A DNA stretch of 47,136 bases from Rhodocyclaceae bacterium UBA2271 (lineage in GTDB: Bacteria > Pseudomonadota > Gammaproteobacteria > Burkholderiales > Rhodocyclaceae): the NCBI GenBank assembly GCA_002347405.1, contig DDXB01000061.1, forward strand, positions 65,345 through 112,480, given 5' to 3'. Position 1 is the first letter of the stretch, and every line of letters begins with the position of its first letter. The position numbers and the translations under genes were made by a program. This document shows positions 15,925-24,960 of the stretch, piece by piece. The notes beneath the pieces are model-generated. The model did no database searches. It saw only the letters and a program-made list of their open reading frames with translations, and was not told where the DNA came from.

Positions 15925-16136
15925 GCCCACCCCCTCCCATCCTCCCCCTCGCGGATGACGGTGGCTCACTGCGCTGGTCTGTTACGGGGAGCCCCCCCGT
16001 TCATGCAAGGGTGTGCAATGCGGCTGGCGCCGCGTGCCGTCTCGCCTTGGCAGCCCTTCCAGAGGGAGAGGGAAACTATTTGCCTCCTCTCTCCCTCTGG
16101 GAGAGAGGTCGGGAGAGAGGGTTTGGCCCGGCGGCG
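15925..16136 (+). repeat. Repeat B, copy 1
   Basis: This is an intergenic mosaic repeat. Its second half, from GCGGCTGGCGCCGCGTGCCG (from about 16019) to the hairpin-forming CTCTCCCTCTGGGAGAGAGG and TTGGCCCG (ending about 16132), is nearly identical to 47011-47136. The first half is a pyrimidine-rich run followed by TGTTACGGGG, as in the copies at 34737 and 46910. It fills the gap between the coiled-coil protein and the convergent HDOD gene and could act as a transcription terminator for both. Confidence 0.75.
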
Positions 16137-16179
16137 CGACTGCTGGTGTTTGCTTTTCTCCTCTTTGCCCCCTACCGGG

Positions 16180-17406
16180 TCAGGATGCTGGGGATAGAAA
16201 GCCTTGCCAGCGTTGCCACTCCTCCCGGCAGGGGGCGGGCACGGGAACGTTGGTCGGTATGGCCAGACAATCCAAGGGTGCCATGCCCTGTGCCGCACGC
16301 AGCGCACGTGCCAGGGCGTCATACCAGTGGCGGTCGATATCGCTGCGACCCGCGATGGTGGCGCGCACTACATCGGGGAAGGCAAAACGCTGCAGATAAC
16401 AGTCCGACACCCGGTAGATTTCGCTGGGGAATATTTCGCGTTGCGCGCGCGCCTTGGAGATCGGGTCGCTGCCCTGACAACGCTGCAAATAACGCGTCAT
16501 CAGATCGGGAAAGGTTTCAGCCAACACCAGCCAGCCGATGCCCGACATCAGTCCGGTGGAAAAGGCGTCGTCCGCCAAGTGTGCCGGAATCTTGTGTTCG
16601 TCCAGCAGCGCCCGCATTGCTGCTCCGGTGGCAATGGCGTTCAGCCAGTAGCCGCGATAATTGAAGGTGGAACAAGCGCCACGCTGATAGCGGGCCATCA
16701 TTTCGGCAACGAAGACGATGCGGCGCACAAAGCTGATGCCGAGTCGGGTCACCGCCTGCGGTACCGACGCGGTGAGTCCGCCTGCTGCAAAGCGTGCAGC
16801 ATTGGCCGAGTTGATCAAAGAAGCAGACGTTACCGGGTCGGTCTGAATCGCCGTGGCGATTGCGCGGATGTCGTCCTGCGCCGCAGCGGCCTCGACTTTT
16901 TGAAAGATCATGCCCGGAGTGGGCAATTTGCCATGGGCGTTGACAGTATCGAGAAACTTGCGGGCCGAAAGGGACGACTCCTCTTGGCCGGGTTTGTCGA
17001 TGATCGTCATGAGCAACTCAACGGCGGCCTCGCCGGCCGCACCGACATCCCGAAAATAAGCCTCACTGCTGGTGCCACCGGTAAAACGCCGGTAATCGAC
17101 GCTGGGTGACACAGTTTTCGAACTCAGCGACGTCCAGTCAGGCAGCGCCTCGCTATAGTGGCCAGCGTTGTCGATGACCGCCCAGCAGATGCCGGTCGCC
17201 GCCATGCCCAGTTTCTTGTGGAGCCAGCCAATCACGGCAGGTGCCAATTCGCCGATCGGCCGTCCGGGATCGTGGCGCGGATCACAGCTCATCAGGACGA
17301 CCGGCACGCCTTCAGCAGCAGCCGGCACGACTGCAGCCAGCAAACCGCGTCCGGACTCAACTGTGCCATCCGGATAAACAGTCAGTTCATGGATAAGTGG
17401 ATTCAT
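16180..17406 (-). CDS. HDOD-domain protein with an unassigned N-terminal domain
   Basis: A 408-residue protein. Residues 1-155 (MNPLIHELTVYPDGTVESGR onward) form a domain I do not recognise. Residues about 165-370 are an HDOD domain: KLPTPGMIFQKVEAAAAQDD, IQTDPVTSASLINSANAARF, TASVPQAVTRLGISFVRRIV. HDOD domains resemble HD hydrolases but usually lack the metal-binding pair and serve in signalling or regulation. The ATG at 17406 is chosen; the frame remains open to 18612 antisense to gshA, which is a shadow. It diverges from gshA with a 132-bp shared upstream region in which I see no convincing promoter. Confidence 0.82.
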   Translation of the reverse strand: MNPLIHELTVYPDGTVESGRGLLAAVVPAAAEGVPVVLMSCDPRHDPGRPIGELAPAVIGWLHKKLGMAATGICWAVIDNAGHYSEALPDWTSLSSKTVSPSVDYRRFTGGTSSEAYFRDVGAAGEAAVELLMTIIDKPGQEESSLSARKFLDTVNAHGKLPTPGMIFQKVEAAAAQDDIRAIATAIQTDPVTSASLINSANAARFAAGGLTASVPQAVTRLGISFVRRIVFVAEMMARYQRGACSTFNYRGYWLNAIATGAAMRALLDEHKIPAHLADDAFSTGLMSGIGWLVLAETFPDLMTRYLQRCQGSDPISKARAQREIFPSEIYRVSDCYLQRFAFPDVVRATIAGRSDIDRHWYDALARALRAAQGMAPLDCLAIPTNVPVPAPCREEWQRWQGFLSPAS

Positions 17407-17538
17407 TGCGCCTACGCTCGCGAGGTTGCGGAACTTATACCACGGGAATGAGGCCCCGCATTCGCAAGGCATAATAACGGTGGTGGTGTAATATCGAAAC
17501 AAGTTCATCAAACTTGAGCCAAGTCCGGAAAAACCACC

Positions 17539-18840
17539 ATGGTTCCCCATCTCACCACCGCCCTCAGCGGGCCGCTGCTGGCTCTGGAAAAAGGCTTTCT
17601 GGACGCCGAGACCACCATCGAGCACTGGTTGCGCGGCCAGTGGCTGGAACATTCGCCGCCGTTTTACTGCTCGGTGGACCTGCGCAACAGTGGTTACAAG
17701 CTGGCGCCAGTCGACACCAACCTCTTTCCCGGCGGTTTCAATAACCTTAATCCAGCCTTTCTCCCCTTGTGTGTGCAGGCGGCGATGGTGGCCGTTGAAA
17801 AAGTCTGTCCCGAAGCGAGGAATCTCCTGATCATTCCGGAGAACCACACGCGCAACCAGTTTTATCTGGCCAATGTCGCCAAGCTCGCCACTCTCCTGCG
17901 CCACACCGGCCTGAATGTGCGCATCGGTTCCCTGTTGCCCGAGATCACAGCGCCGACCACACTGGACCTGACCGACGGGCAGACCCTGACGCTGGAACCG
18001 CTGCTGCGTTTCGGTACGGTGGGGCCGGACGGCCGGGGGCGCCGGCTGGGCCTGACCGAATTCGATCCCTGCGCCGTGCTGCTCAACAACGACCTGTCCG
18101 CCGGGGTGCCGCCCATCCTGACCAATTTGCACGAGCAGTTCATCATCCCGCCGCTGGTCGCCGGCTGGCACGTGCGCCGCAAATCGCAGCATTTCTCTGC
18201 CTACCAGCGGGTCGCCAAGGCGTTCGCCGACCTGCTCGGGCTCGATCCGTGGTTGCTCAACCCGGATTTCGAAGTCTGCGGTGCGATCAATTTCCAGGAA
18301 CGCGCCGGCGAGGAATGTCTCGCCGCCAACGTCGATACGCTGCTCTATCGCATCCGTGCCAAATACAAGGAATACGGCATTACCGACAAGCCCTTCGTCA
18401 TCGTCAAGGCCGATGCCGGCACCTATGGCATGGGCATCATGACGGTGTACGATGCCAGTGAAGTGAAGGGACTCAACCGCAAGCAGCGGAACAAGATGGC
18501 GGTCGGCAAGGAGGGCTTGCAGGTCCATGAGGTCATCATCCAGGAGGGCGTGCCGACCTGCGAACGGGTCGATGAGGCAGTGGCCGAGCCGGTCGTCTAC
18601 ATGATCGATCATTATGTGGTGGGCGGGTTCTATCGCTTGAATGCAAAGCGGGGGATCGACGAAAACCTCAACGCCCCGGGCATGCAGTTCAAGCCGCTGG
18701 CCTTCGAAACCGGCTGCACCCTTCCCGACAACACGCAGGCACCCGATGCGCCGCCGAACCGTTTCTACGCTTACGGCGTGGTGGCGCGGCTGGCCTTGTT
18801 GGCGGCAGCCAAGGAACTCGAACAGAGCGCGGCTGCATGA
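17539..18840 (+). CDS. gshA: Glutamate-cysteine ligase, betaproteobacterial type
   Basis: A 433-residue enzyme that joins glutamate and cysteine, the first step of glutathione synthesis. It belongs to the TIGR02049-type family (seen in Acidithiobacillus and many betaproteobacteria), recognisable by YCSVDLRNSGYKLAPVDTNL, FPGGFNNLN, IIPENHTRNQFYL, and FVIVKADAGTYGMGIMTVYD, an ATP-grasp-like segment. It is unrelated in sequence to E. coli GshA. Its stop overlaps the gshB start (ATGA at 18837). It is the first gene of a six-gene overlapping run that ends with ptsI. Confidence 0.93.
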   Translation: MVPHLTTALSGPLLALEKGFLDAETTIEHWLRGQWLEHSPPFYCSVDLRNSGYKLAPVDTNLFPGGFNNLNPAFLPLCVQAAMVAVEKVCPEARNLLIIPENHTRNQFYLANVAKLATLLRHTGLNVRIGSLLPEITAPTTLDLTDGQTLTLEPLLRFGTVGPDGRGRRLGLTEFDPCAVLLNNDLSAGVPPILTNLHEQFIIPPLVAGWHVRRKSQHFSAYQRVAKAFADLLGLDPWLLNPDFEVCGAINFQERAGEECLAANVDTLLYRIRAKYKEYGITDKPFVIVKADAGTYGMGIMTVYDASEVKGLNRKQRNKMAVGKEGLQVHEVIIQEGVPTCERVDEAVAEPVVYMIDHYVVGGFYRLNAKRGIDENLNAPGMQFKPLAFETGCTLPDNTQAPDAPPNRFYAYGVVARLALLAAAKELEQSAAA

Positions 18841-19781
18841 AACTCGCCTTCATTGTCGATCCGCTGGCCCAGCTCAAGGCTGACAAGGATTCCAGCGTCG
18901 CCATGATGCGCGCGGCCGCCGGGCGCGGCCATGAAATCTGGACGATCCAGCGAGAGCGCCTGTGTTGCCGCGATGGCGTGGTATCTGCTGTTTGTCTGCG
19001 CATCGAACCGCAGGCCGCTGCGGCCAACTGGTACACGGCGCATGAAACGGAAAATCTGCCACTGACGGCGTTCGCCGCCCTGCTGATGCGGCAGGATCCG
19101 CCATTCGATACCGAATACATTGCCGCCACCTGGCTGTTGGAGCAGGCCGAGCGACAGGGCGCGCATGTCTTCAATCGACCGCAGGCCATTCGCGATCATT
19201 CGGAAAAGGTTTCGATCGCCGAATTCCGGCAATTCACACCGCCGACCCTGATCGCGCGGCAGATGGCGGATGTCCAGGCCTTCATCGATGCCCACGGCGA
19301 TACGGTGCTGAAGCCACTTGACGGCATGGGGGGCGCCGGAATCTTCCGCGTGCGCCATGACGACCCCAACCGCAACGTCATTGTCGAGACACTGACGGCA
19401 CATGGCCAGCGCACCATGATGGCGCAACGCTATCTGCCGGCGATTGTCGATGGCGACAAGCGCATCCTGCTGATCGCCGGCGAACCGGTGCCGTGGGCGC
19501 TGGCACGCATCCCGCAGGCGGGCGACATGCGTGGCAACCTGGCCGCCGGCGCTAGGGGCGAAGCCCGTCCCTTGACGCCGCGTGACCGCGAGATCGCCGT
19601 CGCGCTGGCGCCGACTTTGTGGGCGCGCGGCATCCTGTTGGCGGGCATTGACGTGATCGGCGACTGCCTCACCGAAATCAACGTCACCAGCCCCACCTGT
19701 TTTGTCGAGATCACGCAGCAGACCGGCTTTGATGTGGCTGGCCGCTTTGTCGATGCGCTGGAGGCTGCTTGCGCCGGTTGA
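18837..19781 (+). CDS. gshB: Glutathione synthetase
   Basis: A 314-residue ATP-grasp ligase that adds glycine to gamma-glutamylcysteine. Visible motifs are MKLAFIVDPLAQLKADKDSS, LMRQDPPFDTEYIAATWLLE, VLKPLDGMGGAGIFRV (nucleotide-binding), MAQRYLPAIVDGDKRILLI and EINVTSPTCFVEI near the end. Length is standard. It overlaps gshA by 4 bp and apbE by 13 bp, so all three are translated from one message. Confidence 0.96.
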   Translation: MKLAFIVDPLAQLKADKDSSVAMMRAAAGRGHEIWTIQRERLCCRDGVVSAVCLRIEPQAAAANWYTAHETENLPLTAFAALLMRQDPPFDTEYIAATWLLEQAERQGAHVFNRPQAIRDHSEKVSIAEFRQFTPPTLIARQMADVQAFIDAHGDTVLKPLDGMGGAGIFRVRHDDPNRNVIVETLTAHGQRTMMAQRYLPAIVDGDKRILLIAGEPVPWALARIPQAGDMRGNLAAGARGEARPLTPRDREIAVALAPTLWARGILLAGIDVIGDCLTEINVTSPTCFVEITQQTGFDVAGRFVDALEAACAG

Positions 19782-20806
19782 TTTTGCTTTGGCTTGCTTT
19801 GCTGCTGACCGGATGCGGCCAGCAGCAAGCGACCGTGCAGGAAGCCTATGTCTTCGGCACCCGCGTCGAGGTGCTGGTCTGGGGTGCGCGCGGCGTGGCG
19901 GCGCAGAATGCCGTCGACGAGGTGTTGCGCGAGTTCGATCGCCTGCATCGTACCTATCATGCCTGGCAAACTTCCGAACTGACCGCCCTCAACGACGCCA
20001 TCGCCGCCGGACGGCCGCACGAGGTGTCGGCCGAACTGGCCGAGCTGATCGTTACCGCGCAGGCGCTGACCGTGCAGAGTGATCATTTGTTCGACCCCGG
20101 CATCGGCCGATTGGTGGCGCTATGGGGATTTCACGGTGACGAGTTCAAGCCGACACTGCCCGATCCGGGCGCGCTGGCCAAACTCGTCGCGGCAAAAGCA
20201 TCGATCACCGATTTGACTGTCAGGGAGCGCATCGTTACCTCGAACAATCCGGCCGTGGCCCTCGATTTCGGCGGCTACCTGAAGGGCGTGGCGCTCGACC
20301 GGGCCGCAGCGATTCTCAAGACACGCGGCATCCAGAATGCGCTGGTCAATATCGGCGGCAATGTGCTGGCGTTGGGCAAGAAGGGCGACCAAGCCTGGCG
20401 CGTCGGCATCCAGCATCCGCGTAGCGCGCAATCCGGCGGCGCCCCGCTGGCGACGCTGGAACTTCATGACGGCGAAGCCATCGGCACCTCGGGCGATTAC
20501 CAGCGCTACTTTGAAGTGGACGGCCGCCGTTACAGCCACCTGATCGACCCGCGCACGGGCATGCCGGTGGTCGGCACGCAGGCGCTGACGGTGCTGATTC
20601 CCCCATCGCAAGATGCCGGCCTGCGCTCCGATGTGCTTTCCAAACCACTCTTCGTGGCGGGAGCGGACTGGCTGGCGCTGGCTCAAAAAACCGGCGCAGC
20701 TCAGTCATTGCGTGTCGATGGGGAAGGCCGGATTACCGTCACCGCTGCCCTGCGGCAGCGGCTGGCCTTCGAGCCGGCGAATCTCGACGTAAGCGTCGTG
20801 CCATAA
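19769..20806 (+). CDS. apbE: FAD:protein FMN transferase, lipoprotein
   Basis: A 345-residue ApbE-family protein that attaches FMN covalently to a threonine or serine of exported redox proteins such as NqrC or RnfG. It has a lipoprotein signal (LLTGC, Cys16), FDRLHRTYHAWQTSELTALN, ALDFGGYLKGVALDRAA, NIGGNVLALG and the late SGDYQRYFEVDGRRYSHLID with PRTG. The TTG at 19769 is chosen because it gives a complete lipoprotein signal and is preceded by GGAGG. It overlaps gshB and is followed after 10 bp by the EIIA gene. An ApbE gene inside the gshAB-PTS run is not something I recall as usual. Confidence 0.92.
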   Translation: MRRLILLWLALLLTGCGQQQATVQEAYVFGTRVEVLVWGARGVAAQNAVDEVLREFDRLHRTYHAWQTSELTALNDAIAAGRPHEVSAELAELIVTAQALTVQSDHLFDPGIGRLVALWGFHGDEFKPTLPDPGALAKLVAAKASITDLTVRERIVTSNNPAVALDFGGYLKGVALDRAAAILKTRGIQNALVNIGGNVLALGKKGDQAWRVGIQHPRSAQSGGAPLATLELHDGEAIGTSGDYQRYFEVDGRRYSHLIDPRTGMPVVGTQALTVLIPPSQDAGLRSDVLSKPLFVAGADWLALAQKTGAAQSLRVDGEGRITVTAALRQRLAFEPANLDVSVVP

Positions 20807-20816
20807 TTCAAAAACG

Positions 20817-21206
20817 ATGATCGGCATCCTCCTCATTACCCACGGCACCCTCGGCGAAGCGCTGATCCAGTGCACCTGCCACGTCATGAACAAGCGTCCG
20901 GAACAGTTGCTGCATCTGGGTGTGGCCGCCACTGACGATCCCGCCGACCTGCTTCCCTTGGCGCGACAGATGATCAAGACGGTGGACACCGGTGAAGGCG
21001 TGCTGCTGCTGACCGACATTTACGGTGCCTCGCCGTCGAACCTTGCCGCCAAGTTGCTGGCTGCCGGTCGAATTGAAGGTCTTGCCGGCGTGAACCTGCC
21101 GATGCTGCTGCGGGCCGTCAATAATCGTGACAAGGGCATGGCTACGCTCTTGACCCGGGCGACCGGCGGCGGTCGCGATGGTGTGCTCAACATGCTGAAA
21201 CACTGA
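20817..21206 (+). CDS. PTS EIIA component, mannose type
   Basis: A 129-residue EIIA of the mannose family. The phosphorylated His9 lies in MIGILLITHGTLGEAL, and LLLTDIYGASPSNLAAKLL and GVNLPMLLRAV are family motifs. No EIIB or EIIC transporter genes are next to it, so like other betaproteobacterial copies it is probably part of a regulatory phosphorelay with HPr and EI rather than a sugar importer. It lies between apbE and the HPr gene with gaps of 10 and 16 bp. Confidence 0.92.
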   Translation: MIGILLITHGTLGEALIQCTCHVMNKRPEQLLHLGVAATDDPADLLPLARQMIKTVDTGEGVLLLTDIYGASPSNLAAKLLAAGRIEGLAGVNLPMLLRAVNNRDKGMATLLTRATGGGRDGVLNMLKH

Positions 21207-21222
21207 CCCGAACATTGATCCC

Positions 21223-21492
21223 ATGCCGCGCGCCGACACAAAAATCATGAACAAGCTGGGCCTCCATGCCCGCGCCTCCGCCAAGTTGACCGAACTGGCC
21301 GGAAACTTTCCCTGCGAAGTCTGGATGGAAAGAAACGGCCGCCGCATCAACGCCAAGAGCATCATGGGGGTGATGATGCTGGCGGCGGGCAAGGGCAGCA
21401 GCGTGGTGGTGGATACCGCCGGCGAGCAGGCTGACGCAGCGCTGGAGGCGATCCTGGCCCTGATTGCCGATCGTTTCGGGGAGGATGAATGA
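21223..21492 (+). CDS. ptsH: Phosphocarrier protein HPr
   Basis: An 89-residue HPr. The phosphorylated His15 lies in KLGLHARASAKL and the regulatory serine is Ser46 in KSIMGVMMLAAG, the site used by HPr kinase where present. It transfers phosphate from EI to the EIIA encoded just upstream. Its stop overlaps the ptsI start by 4 bp (21489). Confidence 0.95.
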   Translation: MPRADTKIMNKLGLHARASAKLTELAGNFPCEVWMERNGRRINAKSIMGVMMLAAGKGSSVVVDTAGEQADAALEAILALIADRFGEDE

Positions 21493-23216
21493 GTTTTTCC
21501 CTGCACGGCCTGGCGGTTTCACAGGGCATCGCCATCGGCCATGCCCATCTGGTTTCGCACGCCACGCTCGAGGTTGCCCGATACACGGTGCGCGAGCGCG
21601 ACATCCCGCGCGAGATCGAACGATTCGAGAAGGCGCTGTCGACGGTGCGGAGTGAACTGGGCGTACTCCTCGCCGAAGCGGTAACTCCCGGCTCGCCCAG
21701 CGAACTCGCGGCGCTCGTCAATGTACATGCGATGTTCCTTGATGATCCGTTGCTGGCCGAAGCGCCCAAGGATCTGATCCGTGAGTGCGGTTGCAACGCT
21801 GAATGGGCACTGGTGCAGCAGATGGAGCACTTGGTGGCGCAGTTCGAGGAAATCGACGACAGCTACCTGCGCGAGCGCAAGCACGACATTGTCCAGGTGG
21901 TCGAACGCGTCCTGCGCGTCCTCCTCGACAAGCCAGGCCGGCAGGGCAAGCGGGGCGGCTACAGCGAACTGGTCATCGTCGCGCATGATCTTTCCCCTGC
22001 GGACACCATCCAGTTCAAGAATTTGAAGATTGCCGGCTTCGTCACCGACCTGGGGGGCGCCACTTCGCACACCGCAATTGTCGCCAGAAGCCTCGCCATC
22101 CCGGCCGTGGTCGGCCTGCACCATGCCCGTCCCTTGGTGCGCGAAGGCGACCTGATCATTGTCGACGGCACGCGTGGCGTGTTGATCGTCGACCCTGGTG
22201 AGCGGGTGCTGGAGGAATACCAGCTCAAAAAACGCGAACTGGAGCTGGAACGTTCGAAGCTGAAGCGGCTCAAGACTGCGCGCTCCGCGACGCTCGACAA
22301 TGTCGATATCTCCCTGCAAGCCAACATCGAGTTGCCGCAGGACGTCGTGCAGGTCAAGGAAGCCGGCGCCGACGGTGTCGGCCTGTTCCGCACCGAGTTC
22401 CTTTTCATGAACCGCGATACGCTACCCAGCGAGGACGAACAGTTCGAGGCCTATCGAATGGTGGCGAAGTCGCTCGCCGGCAAACCGCTGACGATCCGCA
22501 CGCTTGATCTCGGCGCCGACAAGACAGCCCGTGCGCTGCATGGCACCGAACGCCAGTCGCCCAACCCGGCACTCGGCCTGCGCGCCATCCGCTATTGCCT
22601 GGCCGAGCCGCAACTGTTTCTCGCCCAGTTACGAGCGATCCTGCGCGCCTCGCATGTCGGCAACGTGCAGATCCTCATCCCGATGCTGGCGCATGTCACC
22701 GAGATCGAGCAGACGCTCGCCATGATCGAGCAGGCCAAGCAGCAACTGCGCGAACGCCGCTTCAAGTTCAACGAGCACATCCCCGTCGGGGGGATGATCG
22801 AAATCCCGGCTGCTGCCCTGTCCTTGGGTGCCCTGGTCCGTCGCCTGCAGTTCCTCTCGATCGGCACCAACGACCTGATTCAATACACATTGGCAATCGA
22901 TCGCACTGACGAAGCCGTCGCCCATCTGTACGATCCCCTGCACCCGGCCGTGCTGCGGCTGCTCTCACATGTCATTCAAACGGCACAAAAGGCCGAGATG
23001 CCGGTGGCCGTTTGCGGTGAGATGGGGGGTGACCCGAAGCTGACGCGGCTCTTGCTGGGCATGGGGCTGCGGCAGTTTTCCATGCATCCGACGCAACTGC
23101 TCGAGGTCAAGCAGCAGGTGGTGATGGCCGACACCGAACAACTCTCCGCGAAGGTGACCCGCCTGCTGCGGTTCGATGAACCGGAGCGCATCCGCGAGCT
23201 GGTTGACCGACTCTGA
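21489..23216 (+). CDS. ptsI: PEP-protein phosphotransferase, enzyme I
   Basis: A 575-residue enzyme I of normal length. It has the N-terminal HPr-binding domain, the phospho-histidine loop GGATSHTAIVARSLAIPAVV (His194) and the C-terminal PEP-binding barrel with GADGVGLFRTEFLFMNR, SIGTNDLIQYTLAIDR and VCGEMGGDP. It takes phosphate from PEP to HPr. It is the last gene of the gshA-ptsI run; a repeat A copy follows its stop by 9 bp. Confidence 0.96.
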   Translation: MSFSLHGLAVSQGIAIGHAHLVSHATLEVARYTVRERDIPREIERFEKALSTVRSELGVLLAEAVTPGSPSELAALVNVHAMFLDDPLLAEAPKDLIRECGCNAEWALVQQMEHLVAQFEEIDDSYLRERKHDIVQVVERVLRVLLDKPGRQGKRGGYSELVIVAHDLSPADTIQFKNLKIAGFVTDLGGATSHTAIVARSLAIPAVVGLHHARPLVREGDLIIVDGTRGVLIVDPGERVLEEYQLKKRELELERSKLKRLKTARSATLDNVDISLQANIELPQDVVQVKEAGADGVGLFRTEFLFMNRDTLPSEDEQFEAYRMVAKSLAGKPLTIRTLDLGADKTARALHGTERQSPNPALGLRAIRYCLAEPQLFLAQLRAILRASHVGNVQILIPMLAHVTEIEQTLAMIEQAKQQLRERRFKFNEHIPVGGMIEIPAAALSLGALVRRLQFLSIGTNDLIQYTLAIDRTDEAVAHLYDPLHPAVLRLLSHVIQTAQKAEMPVAVCGEMGGDPKLTRLLLGMGLRQFSMHPTQLLEVKQQVVMADTEQLSAKVTRLLRFDEPERIRELVDRL

Positions 23217-23225
23217 GCCGGATTT

Positions 23226-23250
23226 GCGCCGTACCGCCAGCGCCGACTTT
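23226..23250 (-). repeat. Repeat A, short form after ptsI
   Basis: Read on the minus strand this is AAAGTCGGCG followed by CTGGCGGTACGGCGC, the short form with one change (T for G). It begins 9 bp after the ptsI stop codon. The remaining 60 bp to the next gene show no further motif that I can assign. Confidence 0.7.
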
Positions 23251-23310
23251 CCAGAATAACTGCTCCCGGGGGGTTTACCTCGCCGCCCTTTAACACTAGA
23301 GTTCGCCCCC

Positions 23311-23829
23311 ATGCGAAATATTTTGCTGATTCTCCTTGTCGCGCTCCACGGTTTTGTTGCCTCCGCACACGCGGAGGAGGTTCTGCTGCTCCAGCCCAGC
23401 CTGTCGTTGAGCGAACTGCCGCCATCGATGATGGACCGTGCCGTCGACGGCATGCAACACACGCTTGATCAGGCACTTCAGCTTCTGGGCATTCGCTACC
23501 AGCGTGGCGGTAATACACCCGAGACCGGGTTCGATTGCTCCGGCTTCGTGCGCCACGTGTTCGGCACCAGCCTTGGTTTGTCGCTGCCACGCAGCGCGCT
23601 CGCCATCAGCCAGGCGGCCGAGCGGGTCGACAGGCAGGAACTGCAACCCGGCGATCTGGTGTTCTTCAACACCATGCGCCGCGCTTTTTCCCATGTCGGC
23701 ATCTATCTGGGTGACGGCCAGTTCGTTCATGCCCCGCGAGCCGGCGGCCGCGTGCGCATCGAGAACATGGGCGACCGTTACTGGAAACGGCGGTTCGACG
23801 GCGCGCGGCGCATCCCGCTAAACGTGTAA
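23311..23829 (+). CDS. Secreted NlpC/P60 cysteine peptidase
   Basis: A 172-residue C40-family peptidase with a signal peptide (cleavage about residue 21, ASAHA). The catalytic domain covers about residues 50-165 with Cys76 in GFDCSGFV, His128 in FSHVGIYLG and His140 in FVHAPR. Such enzymes cut peptidoglycan stem peptides (D-Glu-mDAP bonds) in the periplasm during wall growth or turnover. There are no extra binding domains, so it resembles small Spr/NlpC-type hydrolases. It ends 3 bp before metX but is unlikely to be functionally linked. Confidence 0.92.
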   Translation: MRNILLILLVALHGFVASAHAEEVLLLQPSLSLSELPPSMMDRAVDGMQHTLDQALQLLGIRYQRGGNTPETGFDCSGFVRHVFGTSLGLSLPRSALAISQAAERVDRQELQPGDLVFFNTMRRAFSHVGIYLGDGQFVHAPRAGGRVRIENMGDRYWKRRFDGARRIPLNV

Positions 23830-23832
23830 CGC

Positions 23833-24960
23833 ATGTCCGAGCACGGTAGCATCGGCCCCGTCACGGCGCAGCGCCTCTCCTTCGCCGCGCCGATCACGCT
23901 GGCGGCCGGCATCACACTGCCGGCCTGGGAACTCGCCTACGAAACCTACGGCACACTGAATGCCGCCCGGTCCAATGCCATTCTGGTCTGTCATGCCTTG
24001 TCCGGCCATCATCATGTGGCGGGTTATTACGCCGACGATCCGAAAAACGTCGGCTGGTGGGACAACCTGATCGGCCCCGGCAAACCGCTCGACACCAACC
24101 GCTTTTTCGTCGTCGGCGTGAACAACCTGGGCGGCTGCCATGGCTCGACAGGTCCTTCCTCCATTAACCCGGCCACAGGCGAACCCTGGGGGGCGGATTT
24201 CCCGGTGGTCACCGTCAGCGACTGGGTAAAAGCCCAGGCGCAACTCGCCGATGCCCTGGGCATTGAGGCGTGGGCGGTCGTGGTCGGCGGCAGTCTTGGC
24301 GGCATGCAGGCATTGCAATGGACGATCGACCAGCCCGCCCGGATCCGCCACGCCCTGGTGATCGCCGCGGCGCCCAGACTCACCGCGGAGAACATCGCCT
24401 TCAACGACGTCGCCCGCCAGGCCATCATCACCGATCCCGAATTCCATGGCGGCAACTTTTATCGCCACAAGGTGCGACCGACGCGCGGCCTGCGGCTGGC
24501 ACGCATGCTCGGCCACATCACCTATCTGTCGGATGACCAGATGGCCGAAAAATTCGGCCGCAAGCGGCGTCCCAGCGCCGGCAGTTACGGTTTTGGCGTC
24601 GAGTTCGAGATCGAGTCCTACCTGCGTTATCAGGGCGACAAGTTCGCCGGCTGGTTCGACGCCAACACCTACCTGCTGATGACGAAAGCGCTCGACTACT
24701 TCGATCCGGCCGACGCCTGCGACGGCGATCTGGCTGCGGCGCTCGCCGTGGCGAAAGCGAAATTCCTCGTCGTCGCCTTCACCACCGACTGGCGCTTTTC
24801 GCCGGCCCGCAGCCGCGAGATCGTGAATGCGCTGGTCAAAAACAAGCACGATGTCAGCTATGCGGAAATCACCAGTCCACACGGTCACGACGCCTTCCTG
24901 ATGGACGACCACTACTACCACGCGGTGTTGGCGGCCTACCTGCGCAACGTGGCAACATGA
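23833..24960 (+). CDS. metX: Homoserine O-acyltransferase MetX
   Basis: A 375-residue alpha/beta-hydrolase-fold enzyme for the first committed step of methionine synthesis. The nucleophile is Ser154 in VGGSLGGMQAL and the catalytic His352 lies in SPHGHDAFLMD. Also visible are VCHALSGHHHVAG, GGCHGSTGPSS and RPTRGLRLARMLGHITYLSD. MetX enzymes use acetyl-CoA, though some proteobacterial members use succinyl-CoA; I cannot tell which from inspection. It overlaps metW by 4 bp (24957), the usual proteobacterial pair. Confidence 0.95.
   Translation: MSEHGSIGPVTAQRLSFAAPITLAAGITLPAWELAYETYGTLNAARSNAILVCHALSGHHHVAGYYADDPKNVGWWDNLIGPGKPLDTNRFFVVGVNNLGGCHGSTGPSSINPATGEPWGADFPVVTVSDWVKAQAQLADALGIEAWAVVVGGSLGGMQALQWTIDQPARIRHALVIAAAPRLTAENIAFNDVARQAIITDPEFHGGNFYRHKVRPTRGLRLARMLGHITYLSDDQMAEKFGRKRRPSAGSYGFGVEFEIESYLRYQGDKFAGWFDANTYLLMTKALDYFDPADACDGDLAAALAVAKAKFLVVAFTTDWRFSPARSREIVNALVKNKHDVSYAEITSPHGHDAFLMDDHYYHAVLAAYLRNVAT

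Noticed and set aside
17407..18612. Extension of the HDOD gene to an 810-codon frame
   Set aside because: The extra part is antisense to gshA, which is clearly coding, and the homologous protein begins at 17406.
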